Of a stretch of 64,000 bases of DNA, positions 24,541 to 34,167 are shown piece by piece. Position 1 is the first letter of the stretch; the number at the start of each line of letters is the position of its first letter. Position numbers and translations under genes: made by a program. Below the pieces are notes generated by a model that saw nothing but the letters and a program-made list of their open reading frames with translations, searched no databases and had not been told where the DNA came from. The DNA lies in contig NC_019943.1 of the NCBI RefSeq assembly GCF_000327485.1, positions 2,418,001 through 2,482,000 on the forward strand, written 5' to 3'. The stretch is from Methanoregula formicica SMSP. Lineage in GTDB: Archaea > Halobacteriota > Methanomicrobia > Methanomicrobiales > Methanospirillaceae.

Positions 24541-25947
24541 GTGGTATGGACTATGCCAGTAAAGAAGATGCAGAAGCGGTTATTCGGGACCAACGGGGTG
24601 AGAGGGGTAGTCGGAAAGGATCTCACCCCGGATCTGGTCATGGTGATCGGGCAGTCCCTCGGGTCCATGAGAAAGGGCCGGATTGCAGTAGGTCGTGACA
24701 CGAGGACATCCGGAGAAATGTTTATCCGTGCCCTTAAAGCCGGGCTCCTCTCCGTAGGTTGTGATGTTGTCGACTGCGGGATCCTCCCGACACCAGCACT
24801 CCAGTACATCGTGAAAGAGGGATTTGCGGCTGGCGCCATAATAACCGCATCCCACAATCCCCCGGAATATAATGGCGTAAAAATTATCGAGCCTGACGGA
24901 ACGGAAATGGGAGACGAGGAAACGGTGAAACTCGAAGATAAGATTTTTAGCAGGGCTTTCTCCGTTGAGCCATGGGACCGGACCGGGAAAGAGACTCAGG
25001 GGCCGGAACTTCTTACAAATTATATCACTGCGATAACAGGATCGTTTTCCGGAAAGCCGGGGGAGGGCATGACTGTTGTTGTGGATCCCGGCTCGGGGCC
25101 GGCAAGCCTCACCACCCCGAGGATTTTAACGGACCTGGGGTGCCGGGTATTAACTATCAATGCGATCATGGACGGGACATTTCCCGGCAGGTTGCCGGAA
25201 CCTTCGTTGGAAGGCCTGATGAATTGTGCTGCGCTGGTCACAGGGAGTGGTGCGGCATTTGGCGTGGCGCATGACGGAGATGCCGACCGGGCCGTTTTTA
25301 TCGACGAGAAAGGACGGTTTGTTGAAGAGAATCTGCAGTTTGCCCTTATCGCAAGTCACATCTGTCGCCGGAAACAGGGAATCGTTGTCACGCCGGTGAG
25401 TACCGGGCAGGTTGCGGAAGACGTTGTAACCAGGGCGCGTTCATCCATTGAATATACACCGGTCGGGAGCATTTACGTTGCAAGGACCATGCGCTCGCTC
25501 CTTGATCAGGGAAAGCCAGTCATTTTCGGCGGCGAAGGAAATGGCGGGTTGATCTTTCCGGAACACCAGTTCTGCCGCGATGGCGGAATGACCGCTGCGA
25601 TGATGGTCTCCCTCCTAGCATCTACCGGGAAAAAACTCTCCGAGCTTGTTGACGAACTTCCACCCCGCACCATTATTAAGGAAAAGATTGTCACACAAAA
25701 AGGAGCGGAGATAATCGGGAGGCTGAAGAATGCCTATTCCTCTGAAAAAATAGATGAGACCGACGGGGTGAAGATCTTCAGGAATGGGTCATGGGCGCTC
25801 ATCCGCGCTTCCGGAACCGAACCTATAATCCGAGTAATCATTGATTCCCCATTACCAGAAGATGGACAGGCGTTTCATACAGAGATCATGAACTGTATTC
25901 GCAAGGCTGTTGATTCGGGGGGGCTTGAGGCCTCCCTTCATCTATAG
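24541..25947 (+). CDS. glmM: Phosphoglucosamine mutase / phosphohexomutase
   Basis: The product of up to 468 residues is an alpha-D-phosphohexomutase. It has RLFGTNGVRG at the N-terminus, the phosphoserine loop TASHNPPEYNG (S104), the metal loop DGDADR and the phosphate-binding RASGTEP near the end. GlmM converts glucosamine-6-P to glucosamine-1-P for UDP-GlcNAc. Some archaeal members also use mannose or glucose phosphates. GTG 24541 has AAAGGT ten bases before it. ATG 24553 and 24568 are alternative starts. Confidence 0.92.
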   Translation: MVWTMPVKKMQKRLFGTNGVRGVVGKDLTPDLVMVIGQSLGSMRKGRIAVGRDTRTSGEMFIRALKAGLLSVGCDVVDCGILPTPALQYIVKEGFAAGAIITASHNPPEYNGVKIIEPDGTEMGDEETVKLEDKIFSRAFSVEPWDRTGKETQGPELLTNYITAITGSFSGKPGEGMTVVVDPGSGPASLTTPRILTDLGCRVLTINAIMDGTFPGRLPEPSLEGLMNCAALVTGSGAAFGVAHDGDADRAVFIDEKGRFVEENLQFALIASHICRRKQGIVVTPVSTGQVAEDVVTRARSSIEYTPVGSIYVARTMRSLLDQGKPVIFGGEGNGGLIFPEHQFCRDGGMTAAMMVSLLASTGKKLSELVDELPPRTIIKEKIVTQKGAEIIGRLKNAYSSEKIDETDGVKIFRNGSWALIRASGTEPIIRVIIDSPLPEDGQAFHTEIMNCIRKAVDSGGLEASLHL

Positions 25948-26148
25948 TCATGATCGCGGTGGAAAACAGCCCCCTGTGCCAGAGTTTCCCAAATCGATGA
26001 CAGGGCACCTCGTTTTAAGCAAAATACTCAATTTTGTAACCTATAATACAAAAATAATCAAAAATCAAGCGAATGCATTTTCGAAATTCTTTTAAAGGTG
26101 TTAGTCAAATTCAGATCACCGATCATCCGCTGGTTCGTGTGATGAGCC

Positions 26149-29100
26149 ATGGTCCAGACCATCGATATACTGCACAATATCAAAAAAGGCCTTTCCGTAG
26201 AAGACTGGAAGGTGCTGGAACCGGTTATCGCAGTCTTTGATAATCCCCAGAACCGGCGGGCACGGAAAAACCTTGTAATAGATCTCAACAAGCTTATCCT
26301 TGATACCGCAATCCGGGAGAACAGGCCCTCCCTTCCTGCGGCCCTCCAGGAGATCGAGCGAAGTGACAATGAAGAATTATTCTCGCGGATAATCAGGCAA
26401 TATATCCTCACAAAAGACCGTCGCTGGCTGGAGACTGTTTTCCTCCTGTCCGACAAGATCAGCAAAAAAAGCAACCAGTCCCGGGTGTTTGCCATGCTTG
26501 CCCGTGACCTGATCGATGCCGGAGTATCTGACGCTGCCCCGGACCTGATCGATCAGGGACTCCTCCTCCTCGACCGCATCAGTTTCCGGAAATACCGGTC
26601 AGATATCATGATCGATATCATCCCGCTGCTGATTGTCTGGGCGATTACCACACGCAGCCAGAACCTGCTCCGCACATCGCTCCTTCTCATCGAAGAGATA
26701 GGAGATATCTCCAAAAGGGCGGTATTGCATGCGGAGCTTGCTAAAGCTCTGGCTACCGTTGCCATTCTCGACAAGGACAGGCCCTTATTTTTAGACAGCA
26801 TCCGCAGTGCAACCAGCATCCACCAGAAAATAAGGAGACAAAATTGTATCTCCGAGATTGTCGGAAAAGGCGCAAAGACGGTGTTTGGCAAGGATATGGC
26901 GGATATTCCCCGCTTCCTCGAGCGTTTTTCCGAAGTCCCCCCCGATGCATTCCTTGAGATCGTGAGCGCGTTAACCGAACAGTTGCTCGAACGGGTCAAG
27001 GACAAACAACAGATTATCACCATTCTCCAGCAGTTATGCCATGACAAACCGGAAGTCACGGGAACGCTGGTTATCGATCTGCTCAAAAAAGCGGAGCGCT
27101 CCGGAGACCAGTGGTTCTTATCCACGGCAATGGATCTTCAGCAACACATCTCTGACAAGGAGAACTTCCCGATACGGGAGATGGTCCATGCAGGGGTTGC
27201 CGTGGCGAACAATGCAAATGACATGCAGGTCCTCACCGAACTCATCCCGATCCTTGAACGCCACTGCAATCCTGACATTCTTTCGAGGATCTATCTCCAG
27301 TTCTCGCAGATTATGCTGGCCTCGGGAAACTTCAGCTATGCCCTGGGAATATTCGGGAAGATCAACCATGAGATCGAGAATGCAGCGCAATATACGGACT
27401 GCCTCACCCAGCTGCTGAAGGAAGGGGTGTTAAATGACAGCATCCCCCTGATCCATAACAACATCCTCACAAAACTGCACCCTGATGTCGTCAGCACTGC
27501 GGTATACCGGGCTACGATCGAACTGAGCAGGGAATCCAGTTACCACGACCTTATCCTTCACATCCTTTCGATCCGGAACCTTATCCTGCTCCATCCAAAA
27601 CAGGACCACCTTATCCTAGAAAGTATAACCATCCTCGTAGACAGGGGATTTTTAGACTCCCATGATCCGGGGATCCTTATCCGGTTTGCAGAGTCCATCC
27701 GGGAACAGGCACTCAAGGAGCGCGCGATATCGAATATCGTTATCAAGATTGCAAAGATCGGGGTAAAGATCAAAAACCGGGACTTCCTTCAGAGAGCGGT
27801 CGGGCTGACATGCGAGATTGAAGGTCAGAACACCCGGTCTGCAGCCCTGAGCAGCATCATCGATGAGGCGTCAATCCTTGCAGCCCAGCAGGGCGATCTC
27901 GACCTGCTGCTCAGGATGAAAGCCTGGAGCAATTCCCTTCTTGAAAAAGACCTGGTCTCCTATGCAATGGCCAATATCATCGATGGGGTAATAAAATACG
28001 CTATTGATAAGCAATCCTGCGACGCACTCGAAGAGGCGTATCTCATCGCAGGCGAGATAAACGATCCCTCATTAAAAGGTCAGCTGTTCGAACGCATTGC
28101 GGAGTGTTTTGTGAAGATAGGATGCGCTCTATTAAACGATCCCTCGTTTGTCTCCTCCACACAGGAATTCGGGGTGAAATATTCACCGTTTGTCCGGGGA
28201 AGGGAAATCATCAGGAACCATGTAAAACCCCAGCAGGCGTCGCTGAAAATTGCCGGGATAATCGACATTATCCTGTCCTGTTCCAAAACAAGCGCAAGCC
28301 TGGACTACATCATACCACTCGCCCTGTTCGCAACTGAGATAGAGAACACCTTTGAACGCGATGCCATGCTGTCAAGGATAGTCTCAAACCTGAATGATGA
28401 GATTACGCATCCCAATTCAACAGATCCGTACGAGACGATGGCATTTCTCTTACGGAGGAATGAACTCGTCCATTCGAGCCCGGAAGTCATAGCGCTGATC
28501 CACAAGGTTCTCCTTCTGATATTTGATCCCTACGTCAGGCTCACGGGGTTATGCAATTTGGCTGACCTCTTTTCGCGATTGCAGAAAACTGAGGATGCCC
28601 GCCACATCCTTCAGGAGGTAGAGAAGAACCTGGACATCATCCTCAATTCCGGCTACCATAAAGTCCTTGTCCAGTCATACCTTGCATCATCATACACTCA
28701 GGTTGATGAGACGATTGCGGAAAAGAACCTCGCACGTGCAATCCAACAACTGGATGAAACCGAATTTGACAAGGACTCACAGGCCCGCCGACAGGTCATA
28801 AAAACCATTGTCCGGTTCAATACAATTCACCCGGATTCCCGTTGGTTCACCACCGCATTGCAGATAGCACAGAAGATCAAAGATCCAGCAGAGTATGCCA
28901 GCTCCCTGATTTCAGTGTATCGCATGGTCCGCAGGGATCCTGAAAAGCGCAGGGACCTGATACGCGCAATGGAAGCAGCTGCAGATAACGTTATTACCCC
29001 GTATGAGAAGGCTTCAGTAATCCTCTCCATTGTCAGGCTAACCCTCCAGAATGCGGATGGGGAACTGACGCTCAAACTCTTAAAAAAAGCAGAATCGCTC

Positions 29101-29709
29101 ACAAAAAAGATCAACATCCCCTCAATTGCAGATACCATCAGGAACAATATCGCTGATATCTACAGCGGTCTGTATGAACAGTCGCATGATAGAAAAATGC
29201 GGGATCTTGCGATCCAGGTGATCAAAACAATCGATGCGGATGAGGTGCGTCTCTTCCGGCTGGAGCAGCTGGGATATACCGAGATGTATGAGATCACGCC
29301 CCAGTTTGTGAAGATCAAGTCGGTTTCCGAGAGAATGATAAAAGAGGGCATTCACCCGAGCTCCGTTGCAACACTGGAGAGACTGGTCAGGGCCGTGGCA
29401 GACAGGGGGAAGGAGGCGATATTCTTCTGTTACCTTTCTGTGTATTTCAAGAAAGAAGGTCAGGATAAACTGTCCCGGAAGATGCTCCAGAATTCAATCA
29501 AGGAGGCAAGAATCATCCGCCCGTTATCCCGGAGGGCTTTTGTGATGTGCGATATCGCGTTGAAAATCTCTGCCGCAGGCTGTGAGCATTCCGCGCAGGA
29601 AATCCTGGACTATGCAATCGATGCGGCGACAAATATCCGGCAGTCGACATTGAGAGAGGAGGTATTCGATGAACTGGGCCTTGCCATTAAAATTATGCAG
29701 AGGATGTAA
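26149..29709 (+). CDS. Large alpha-helical repeat (TPR/HEAT-like) protein
   Basis: The 1,186-residue protein has no signal peptide, no membrane span and no catalytic motif. From end to end it alternates amphipathic helices in roughly 35-45-residue units, with repeated patterns such as ISKRAVLHAELAKALATVA, ERAISNIVIKIAKIG, TRSAALSSIIDEASIL and YASSLISVYRMVRR. This is the look of a TPR/HEAT solenoid that binds other proteins. It lies upstream of acylphosphatase and overlaps it by one base, so the two are co-transcribed. No named family is recognised and the partner is unknown. Confidence 0.8.
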   Translation: MVQTIDILHNIKKGLSVEDWKVLEPVIAVFDNPQNRRARKNLVIDLNKLILDTAIRENRPSLPAALQEIERSDNEELFSRIIRQYILTKDRRWLETVFLLSDKISKKSNQSRVFAMLARDLIDAGVSDAAPDLIDQGLLLLDRISFRKYRSDIMIDIIPLLIVWAITTRSQNLLRTSLLLIEEIGDISKRAVLHAELAKALATVAILDKDRPLFLDSIRSATSIHQKIRRQNCISEIVGKGAKTVFGKDMADIPRFLERFSEVPPDAFLEIVSALTEQLLERVKDKQQIITILQQLCHDKPEVTGTLVIDLLKKAERSGDQWFLSTAMDLQQHISDKENFPIREMVHAGVAVANNANDMQVLTELIPILERHCNPDILSRIYLQFSQIMLASGNFSYALGIFGKINHEIENAAQYTDCLTQLLKEGVLNDSIPLIHNNILTKLHPDVVSTAVYRATIELSRESSYHDLILHILSIRNLILLHPKQDHLILESITILVDRGFLDSHDPGILIRFAESIREQALKERAISNIVIKIAKIGVKIKNRDFLQRAVGLTCEIEGQNTRSAALSSIIDEASILAAQQGDLDLLLRMKAWSNSLLEKDLVSYAMANIIDGVIKYAIDKQSCDALEEAYLIAGEINDPSLKGQLFERIAECFVKIGCALLNDPSFVSSTQEFGVKYSPFVRGREIIRNHVKPQQASLKIAGIIDIILSCSKTSASLDYIIPLALFATEIENTFERDAMLSRIVSNLNDEITHPNSTDPYETMAFLLRRNELVHSSPEVIALIHKVLLLIFDPYVRLTGLCNLADLFSRLQKTEDARHILQEVEKNLDIILNSGYHKVLVQSYLASSYTQVDETIAEKNLARAIQQLDETEFDKDSQARRQVIKTIVRFNTIHPDSRWFTTALQIAQKIKDPAEYASSLISVYRMVRRDPEKRRDLIRAMEAAADNVITPYEKASVILSIVRLTLQNADGELTLKLLKKAESLTKKINIPSIADTIRNNIADIYSGLYEQSHDRKMRDLAIQVIKTIDADEVRLFRLEQLGYTEMYEITPQFVKIKSVSERMIKEGIHPSSVATLERLVRAVADRGKEAIFFCYLSVYFKKEGQDKLSRKMLQNSIKEARIIRPLSRRAFVMCDIALKISAAGCEHSAQEILDYAIDAATNIRQSTLREEVFDELGLAIKIMQRM

Positions 29710-30005
29710 TGATGAAGACACTCAAAATAATCATCACCGGCAGGGTTCAGAAGGTCGGTTTTCGGGCATGCATCCGGAGAATAGCATCAGACCTGAATAT
29801 CACAGGAACAGTTCTTAATCTTGAAGACGGAAAGGTGCAGGTTTATGCAACGGGTGAAGCGATAGTGCTTGAGAAATTCACCTCTATGGTTTACAGCTGT
29901 CCACGGGCTGTAATACGGGATCTCCAGATCACGGAGATGCCCTTGACAGTGTTCGATGGGTTCTCTGTTCTGAAACTGGAGAACAGGTTCAATACAGAAT
30001 TTTAA
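29709..30005 (+). CDS. acyP: Acylphosphatase
   Basis: The 98-residue protein carries the acylphosphatase signature GRVQKVGFRACIRR, with the phosphate-binding arginine in GFR, and the catalytic asparagine in TVLNLEDGKV. It hydrolyses acyl phosphates such as carbamoyl phosphate. A second ATG is the next codon. Its last 17 nt overlap the 3' end of the convergent cas1 gene. Confidence 0.93.
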   Translation: MMKTLKIIITGRVQKVGFRACIRRIASDLNITGTVLNLEDGKVQVYATGEAIVLEKFTSMVYSCPRAVIRDLQITEMPLTVFDGFSVLKLENRFNTEF

Positions 30006-30918
30006 AATCCGTTCCGGTCACAAGGGCCCGGGAAAAATTGTACACCTGTTCATTGACCCGGTCGGAGATATTTGCGGCGTAAAATGACTTAATCATAGCG
30101 CTTATCAGGGTATCTGACAGCATACACCGGTCGTTCGTAAGTTCAAAATCAGAATCTGTCAGGGATCCCCCTGCCATGTTCAGGACTATGGGATCAACCG
30201 TCCCTGCTTTTAATGGTTCGATGAGATCGTAGACGAGACCACCTTTTCCCTCATGGAGAAGCCCCACGTCCGGATTGAGGAGAGCTCCGATAACAGCAAC
30301 AGTACAATTGCCAAAGAGCATAGCATACCCAAAAGAGAGCATCGCATTGACGGGGTCGGCCTGTGGTCGGAGGGTCCTCCTCCGAAATCCCAGTTCCGGT
30401 GGAAGACTCCGTGAGAGGATCTCATAATACATATCGGAAGAGAGTTTGTGCAGGCGGCGAATTTCGTCCAGTTTTATCAGATATTCCAGTTCATCCAGGG
30501 ATTTGTGGAGCAAATCCAGTTCACCCTCATAAAACAGGCTGGATTGCCGGGATTCCTGAATTCGTTCGATCGCAAAGAGCCGGGACTTAATCGAGGCCTG
30601 TGCAATCCGGATCGCATACCGCTGGCGGGGAAGGGAACGCTGGTGTTCAGAACTCTCTTCACCATTGTCAGCGGAAAAAGGCCGTATCGTCCCAACAGGA
30701 GTTCCGTCCGAATCAAAAAAGGTGATATATACCCCATTCCTCACCAGCTGAGAGATGGTTGCAGAATGGATCGTATGCCCGCCAACAACAAGAAGGTGGG
30801 AAATATCTTCGAGAGGGTATTGTTCCGTGCTGGTTTTCTTCTGGATAATCAGGTGCTTCCGGGTTGACTTGATATGGGCTCCAAAGCCGCTGACAGAAAC
30901 CCAAGGATAATCCACCAT
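29989..30918 (-). CDS. cas1: Stand-alone Cas1 integrase homologue
   Basis: From ATG 30918 the protein has 309 residues, a normal Cas1 length. The N-terminal beta domain reads WVSVSGFGAHIKSTRKHLII, LLVVGGHTIHSATI and NGVYITFFDSDGTPVG. The helical domain has DPVNAMLSFGYAML and the active-site stretch LLHEGKGGLVYDLIEPLK with H222 and D231. The third metal ligand, a glutamate in most Cas1 (G-I-E-G-x-A), aligns with H157 in RRLHKLSSDMYY. The H-to-D loop is about three residues shorter than usual. No cas2, other cas gene, repeat array or PolB is in the window. The frame extends to 31098, but those 60 codons do not look like protein. Confidence 0.9.
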   Translation of the reverse strand: MVDYPWVSVSGFGAHIKSTRKHLIIQKKTSTEQYPLEDISHLLVVGGHTIHSATISQLVRNGVYITFFDSDGTPVGTIRPFSADNGEESSEHQRSLPRQRYAIRIAQASIKSRLFAIERIQESRQSSLFYEGELDLLHKSLDELEYLIKLDEIRRLHKLSSDMYYEILSRSLPPELGFRRRTLRPQADPVNAMLSFGYAMLFGNCTVAVIGALLNPDVGLLHEGKGGLVYDLIEPLKAGTVDPIVLNMAGGSLTDSDFELTNDRCMLSDTLISAMIKSFYAANISDRVNEQVYNFSRALVTGTDFKILY

Positions 30919-31104
30919 ACTCCGCACCAGGACATACGCGTCCGACTGTGTAAATACTACCACAGTGAGACGGATTAATTCATCGTTTTGAATGACATGG
31001 TGCTGCAGATCCCAAAAGAGAGGAAAATAACACGTTTTCAAGTGGGCAGAGAACAATTTTCGGTGGATATAAACCCCAGCAAACCGATATACATACACTC
31101 GTCA

Positions 31105-31119
31105 TGTTATAGCATAACA
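31105..31119. promoter_or_regulatory. Palindrome between cas1 and paaK
   Basis: TGTTAT and ATAACA flank AGC, giving a perfect 6-bp inverted repeat that ends next to the AGGGTG ribosome site of the paaK start. It could be an operator for the divergent genes. Confidence 0.4.
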
Positions 31120-31130
31120 GGGTGCGAACA

Positions 31131-32420
31131 ATGTTCTGGGATAAAAAAATCGAGACGCTGAAACCAACGGAACTCAAAGAACTCCAGCTCAAACGCTTGA
31201 AAAAGACACTGAACCAGGCACATAACGTAGGTTTTTACCAAAACCTCCTTGCCGGAGCCGGGATCAAACCAGCGTCCATAAAGACATTGGAGGATATACG
31301 AAAAATCCCGTTTACAAAGAAACAGGATCTCCGAAGCGGGTATCCTTTTGGTTTTTTTGCTGTCCCCATGAAGAAGATCGTGCGGATTCACACCACTTCG
31401 GGAACCACCGGGAAGCCCACGGTTGTGGGATATACCCGCAATGACCTGGATGCATGGTCAGACCTCATTGCCCGGAACATGACAATGGTCGGCATAACCG
31501 AGGATGATGTTTTCCAGAATATGGTGAATTACGGGATGTTCACAGGAGGCCTTGGTTTCCACTACGGCGCCGAGAAGATCGGGATGACCGTCATTCCCAG
31601 TGCAACCGGCAACACGAAACGCCAGATCGAGATGATCCAGGATTTTAACGTAACGACAATACACTGCACGCCCAGTTATGCCATGCACCTCTCTGAAGTT
31701 GCAGAGGAGATGGGAGCGGGTCTTGAAACCCTGAAGACGGCGATCTTTGGTGCGGAACCCTGGTCGGAAAGCACACGAAAGACCCTCGAGGACCGACTGG
31801 GCGTTACCGCATATGACTCTTATGGAATGAGTGAACTGTTCGGCCCGGGAGTTGCCTTCGAATGCCCCGAACGTGACGGCCTCCATATCTGGCATGACAG
31901 TTATCTGGTAGAGATCATTGATCCTCTCAATGGCGAACCTGTTGCCGATGGAGAACGTGGAGAACTGGTGGTTACTCCGCTTGTCAAGGAAGCCATGCCG
32001 CTACTCCGGTACCGGACAGGGGATGTCACCATGCTCATGGAAGACGGATGTCTCTGCAGGAGAGGGAAAAAGATCACGCGGATCACCGGGAGAAGCGACG
32101 ATATGCTCGTTATCCGTGGCATTAATGTGTTCCCGTCCCAGATCGAGCATGTGCTCCTCGGGATTCCTGAGGTAGGCAATCAATTTATGGTCTATATCGA
32201 CAGAATCAATCATCTGGATGAGATGACAGTCGACGTGGAGATCAACAGGGAACACTTCAGCGGAGAACTATCCGATCTTGCCCGGCTCCAGAAAAAAGTC
32301 GTCAAGGAGCTTCGGGATGCACTTGAGTTGCGTACAACAGTAAAACTGGTTGAACCGGGTTCCCTGCCACGGTTTGAAGGAAAAGCCAAAAGAGTTATTG
32401 ATCGAAGAGAGGGATTGTAA
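31131..32420 (+). CDS. paaK: Phenylacetate-CoA ligase, first copy
   Basis: The 429-residue enzyme belongs to the adenylate-forming PaaK family: HTTSGTTGKPTVVGYT (P-loop), YGMSELFGPG, LLRYRTGDV, GRSDDMLVIRGINVFPSQIE and a C-terminal LPRFEGKAKRVIDRR with the adenylation lysine. It activates aryl acids to CoA thioesters. In methanogens this may serve the recapture of arylacetates for aromatic amino acids or the reverse reaction. ATG 31131 follows AGGGTG. GTG 31122 is less likely. It overlaps the second copy by one base. Confidence 0.93.
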   Translation: MFWDKKIETLKPTELKELQLKRLKKTLNQAHNVGFYQNLLAGAGIKPASIKTLEDIRKIPFTKKQDLRSGYPFGFFAVPMKKIVRIHTTSGTTGKPTVVGYTRNDLDAWSDLIARNMTMVGITEDDVFQNMVNYGMFTGGLGFHYGAEKIGMTVIPSATGNTKRQIEMIQDFNVTTIHCTPSYAMHLSEVAEEMGAGLETLKTAIFGAEPWSESTRKTLEDRLGVTAYDSYGMSELFGPGVAFECPERDGLHIWHDSYLVEIIDPLNGEPVADGERGELVVTPLVKEAMPLLRYRTGDVTMLMEDGCLCRRGKKITRITGRSDDMLVIRGINVFPSQIEHVLLGIPEVGNQFMVYIDRINHLDEMTVDVEINREHFSGELSDLARLQKKVVKELRDALELRTTVKLVEPGSLPRFEGKAKRVIDRREGL

Positions 32421-33721
32421 TGGCCTTATGGGATCCCCGTATTGAAGAGATGCCCCAAGAGGATCTCCGGAAAATGCAGTATAAACTGCTGAAAAGTCTT
32501 GCTTACCGATTGTACAGTTTTTCCCCGTTCTATCACGACCGGATGAAAGAGCAGAATGTCCATCCGGATGATATCCGCGAGCTTGCCGATGTGAAAAAAC
32601 TCCCGTTCATGTTCAAGCGGGACCTCAGGGATAATTATCCCGACCGCATCTTTACCGCAACGCAGGACGAACTGGTCCGGTACCATGTCTCAAGCGGGAC
32701 CACCGGGAAACCAACGGTTGTCGGGTACACGCAGAAGGATCTGGACCTGTGGACTACCTCGCTTGCACGGGGCTTGACATCCATCGGCCTTGGGCGGGGC
32801 GATGTCATCCAGGTCAGTTACGGGTACGGCCTCTTCACCGGAGGGCTCGGGATGCATTATGGGGCAGAACGGATCGGTGCAACGGTCCTGCCGACAAGTG
32901 TTGGTAATACCGAGCGCCAGATCGAACTGATGCAGGACCTGGGCGCAACGGCGATAGCCTGCACTCCCTCGTATCTCCTGCATATGGGCGAAGTTGCCGA
33001 GAAGATGGGCATGAGTATCCGGAAAGATACCCGGCTGCGAACGGGTATTCTTGGGGCAGAACCCTGGACCGAGAAGATGCGGGTCAGGATTGAGGACTGG
33101 CTCGGGATCAAGGCATATGATATCTATGGTACCAGTGAGTTGTCCGGTCCGATGTTCACTGAATGCAGCGAACAGAACGGATTCCATGTCTGGTCCGATC
33201 TTGCTCTCGTCGAAATTATCGATCCCAAGACAGAAGAGCCGCTGGAGCCAGGAGAGAGCGGGGAAGTCACCATCACCATCCTGCAGAAAGAAGCGCTCCC
33301 CATGATTCGCTACCGGATCGGGGATATCGCAGCAATGGACGATGCCGTCTGTGCCTGCGGAAGGACCAACCCGCGGATTCACCGGATCCAGGGCCGCGTC
33401 GATGACATGCTGATCATCCGGGGGATCAATGTCTTCCCCTCGCAGGTAGAACATGCACTGATGGCGATTCCCGAAGTCGGGCAGCACTTCCAGATCGTCG
33501 TAGAGCGGAAAGGCGCACTTGACGATATGCTTGTCAGGGTTGAACTGAAAAAGGAGTCATTCAGCGACAAGATAACGGACCTGATGAAGATCCGCCAGAA
33601 TGTTGAACACCGGCTCAGGAACTCCCTGAACGTGAACGCCGATGTGGAGCTTGTCGAACCCGGCTCACTCCCGAGGTTTGAAGGAAAATCCAAGAAAGTT
33701 ATTGATAAGAGGTCGTTATAA
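32420..33721 (+). CDS. paaK: Phenylacetate-CoA ligase, second copy
   Basis: The 433-residue paralogue has the same motifs as the first: VSSGTTGKPTVVGYTQK, YGTSELSGPM, MIRYRIGDIA, GRVDDMLIIRGINVFPSQVE and LPRFEGKSKKVID. The two are clearly diverged and so probably differ in substrate. The start overlaps the previous stop by one base, and the ACT protein follows after one base. This is a three-gene operon. Confidence 0.93.
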   Translation: MALWDPRIEEMPQEDLRKMQYKLLKSLAYRLYSFSPFYHDRMKEQNVHPDDIRELADVKKLPFMFKRDLRDNYPDRIFTATQDELVRYHVSSGTTGKPTVVGYTQKDLDLWTTSLARGLTSIGLGRGDVIQVSYGYGLFTGGLGMHYGAERIGATVLPTSVGNTERQIELMQDLGATAIACTPSYLLHMGEVAEKMGMSIRKDTRLRTGILGAEPWTEKMRVRIEDWLGIKAYDIYGTSELSGPMFTECSEQNGFHVWSDLALVEIIDPKTEEPLEPGESGEVTITILQKEALPMIRYRIGDIAAMDDAVCACGRTNPRIHRIQGRVDDMLIIRGINVFPSQVEHALMAIPEVGQHFQIVVERKGALDDMLVRVELKKESFSDKITDLMKIRQNVEHRLRNSLNVNADVELVEPGSLPRFEGKSKKVIDKRSL

Positions 33722-33722
33722 C

Positions 33723-34157
33723 ATGGACGCGAAAAAATACCTGATCAAACAGATCTCGATATTCTCGGAAAATCGCCCGGGCCGCCTCGCGGCTATCGCC
33801 CACGCCCTGGGAGAAGAGAAGGTGAACATTCTTGCATTCAGCATTGCTGAGGCAAATGGTTTTGGTGTTGTCAGGGCACTTGTGGATCACCCGCAGAAAG
33901 CCCATGATACGCTGCAGGCGCTCGGATTCAACATCGCATTCACTGACGTGATCGCGGTAAAGATGAAAGACCAGCCCGGCGGTCTCTACGAAGTCGCGAA
34001 GATTCTCGGGGATTCCGGGATCAACATTGAGTATTCGTACGCATACTCCGGGAAAGATGGCGCAGTCCTCATCCTCCGTGTCGATCAGGTTGAGGATGCA
34101 ATAAAAAAGATCCAGCAGTCAGGTGCGACCCTGATCGAGAGATCGGTCTTTCACTGA
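33723..34157 (+). CDS. Tandem ACT-domain protein
   Basis: The 144-residue protein has two ACT domains, about 5-70 (QISIFSENRPGRLAAIAHAL) and 73-140 (VKMKDQPGGLYEVAKIL, GINIEYSYAYSG). ACT pairs bind amino acids. Their repeated linkage with PaaK in archaea suggests control of the ligases by an aromatic amino acid. It follows paaK directly. Confidence 0.9.
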   Translation: MDAKKYLIKQISIFSENRPGRLAAIAHALGEEKVNILAFSIAEANGFGVVRALVDHPQKAHDTLQALGFNIAFTDVIAVKMKDQPGGLYEVAKILGDSGINIEYSYAYSGKDGAVLILRVDQVEDAIKKIQQSGATLIERSVFH

Positions 34158-34167
34158 CCAGTCACTG

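Noticed and set aside
30919-31098. Sixty extra codons at the N-terminus of Cas1
   Set aside because: The residues do not resemble Cas1, and WVSVSGFGAHIK after M61 matches the expected family start and length.
29000-32000. A CRISPR array near cas1
   Set aside because: I looked for regularly spaced repeats of 24-40 nt on both sides and found none in the window.
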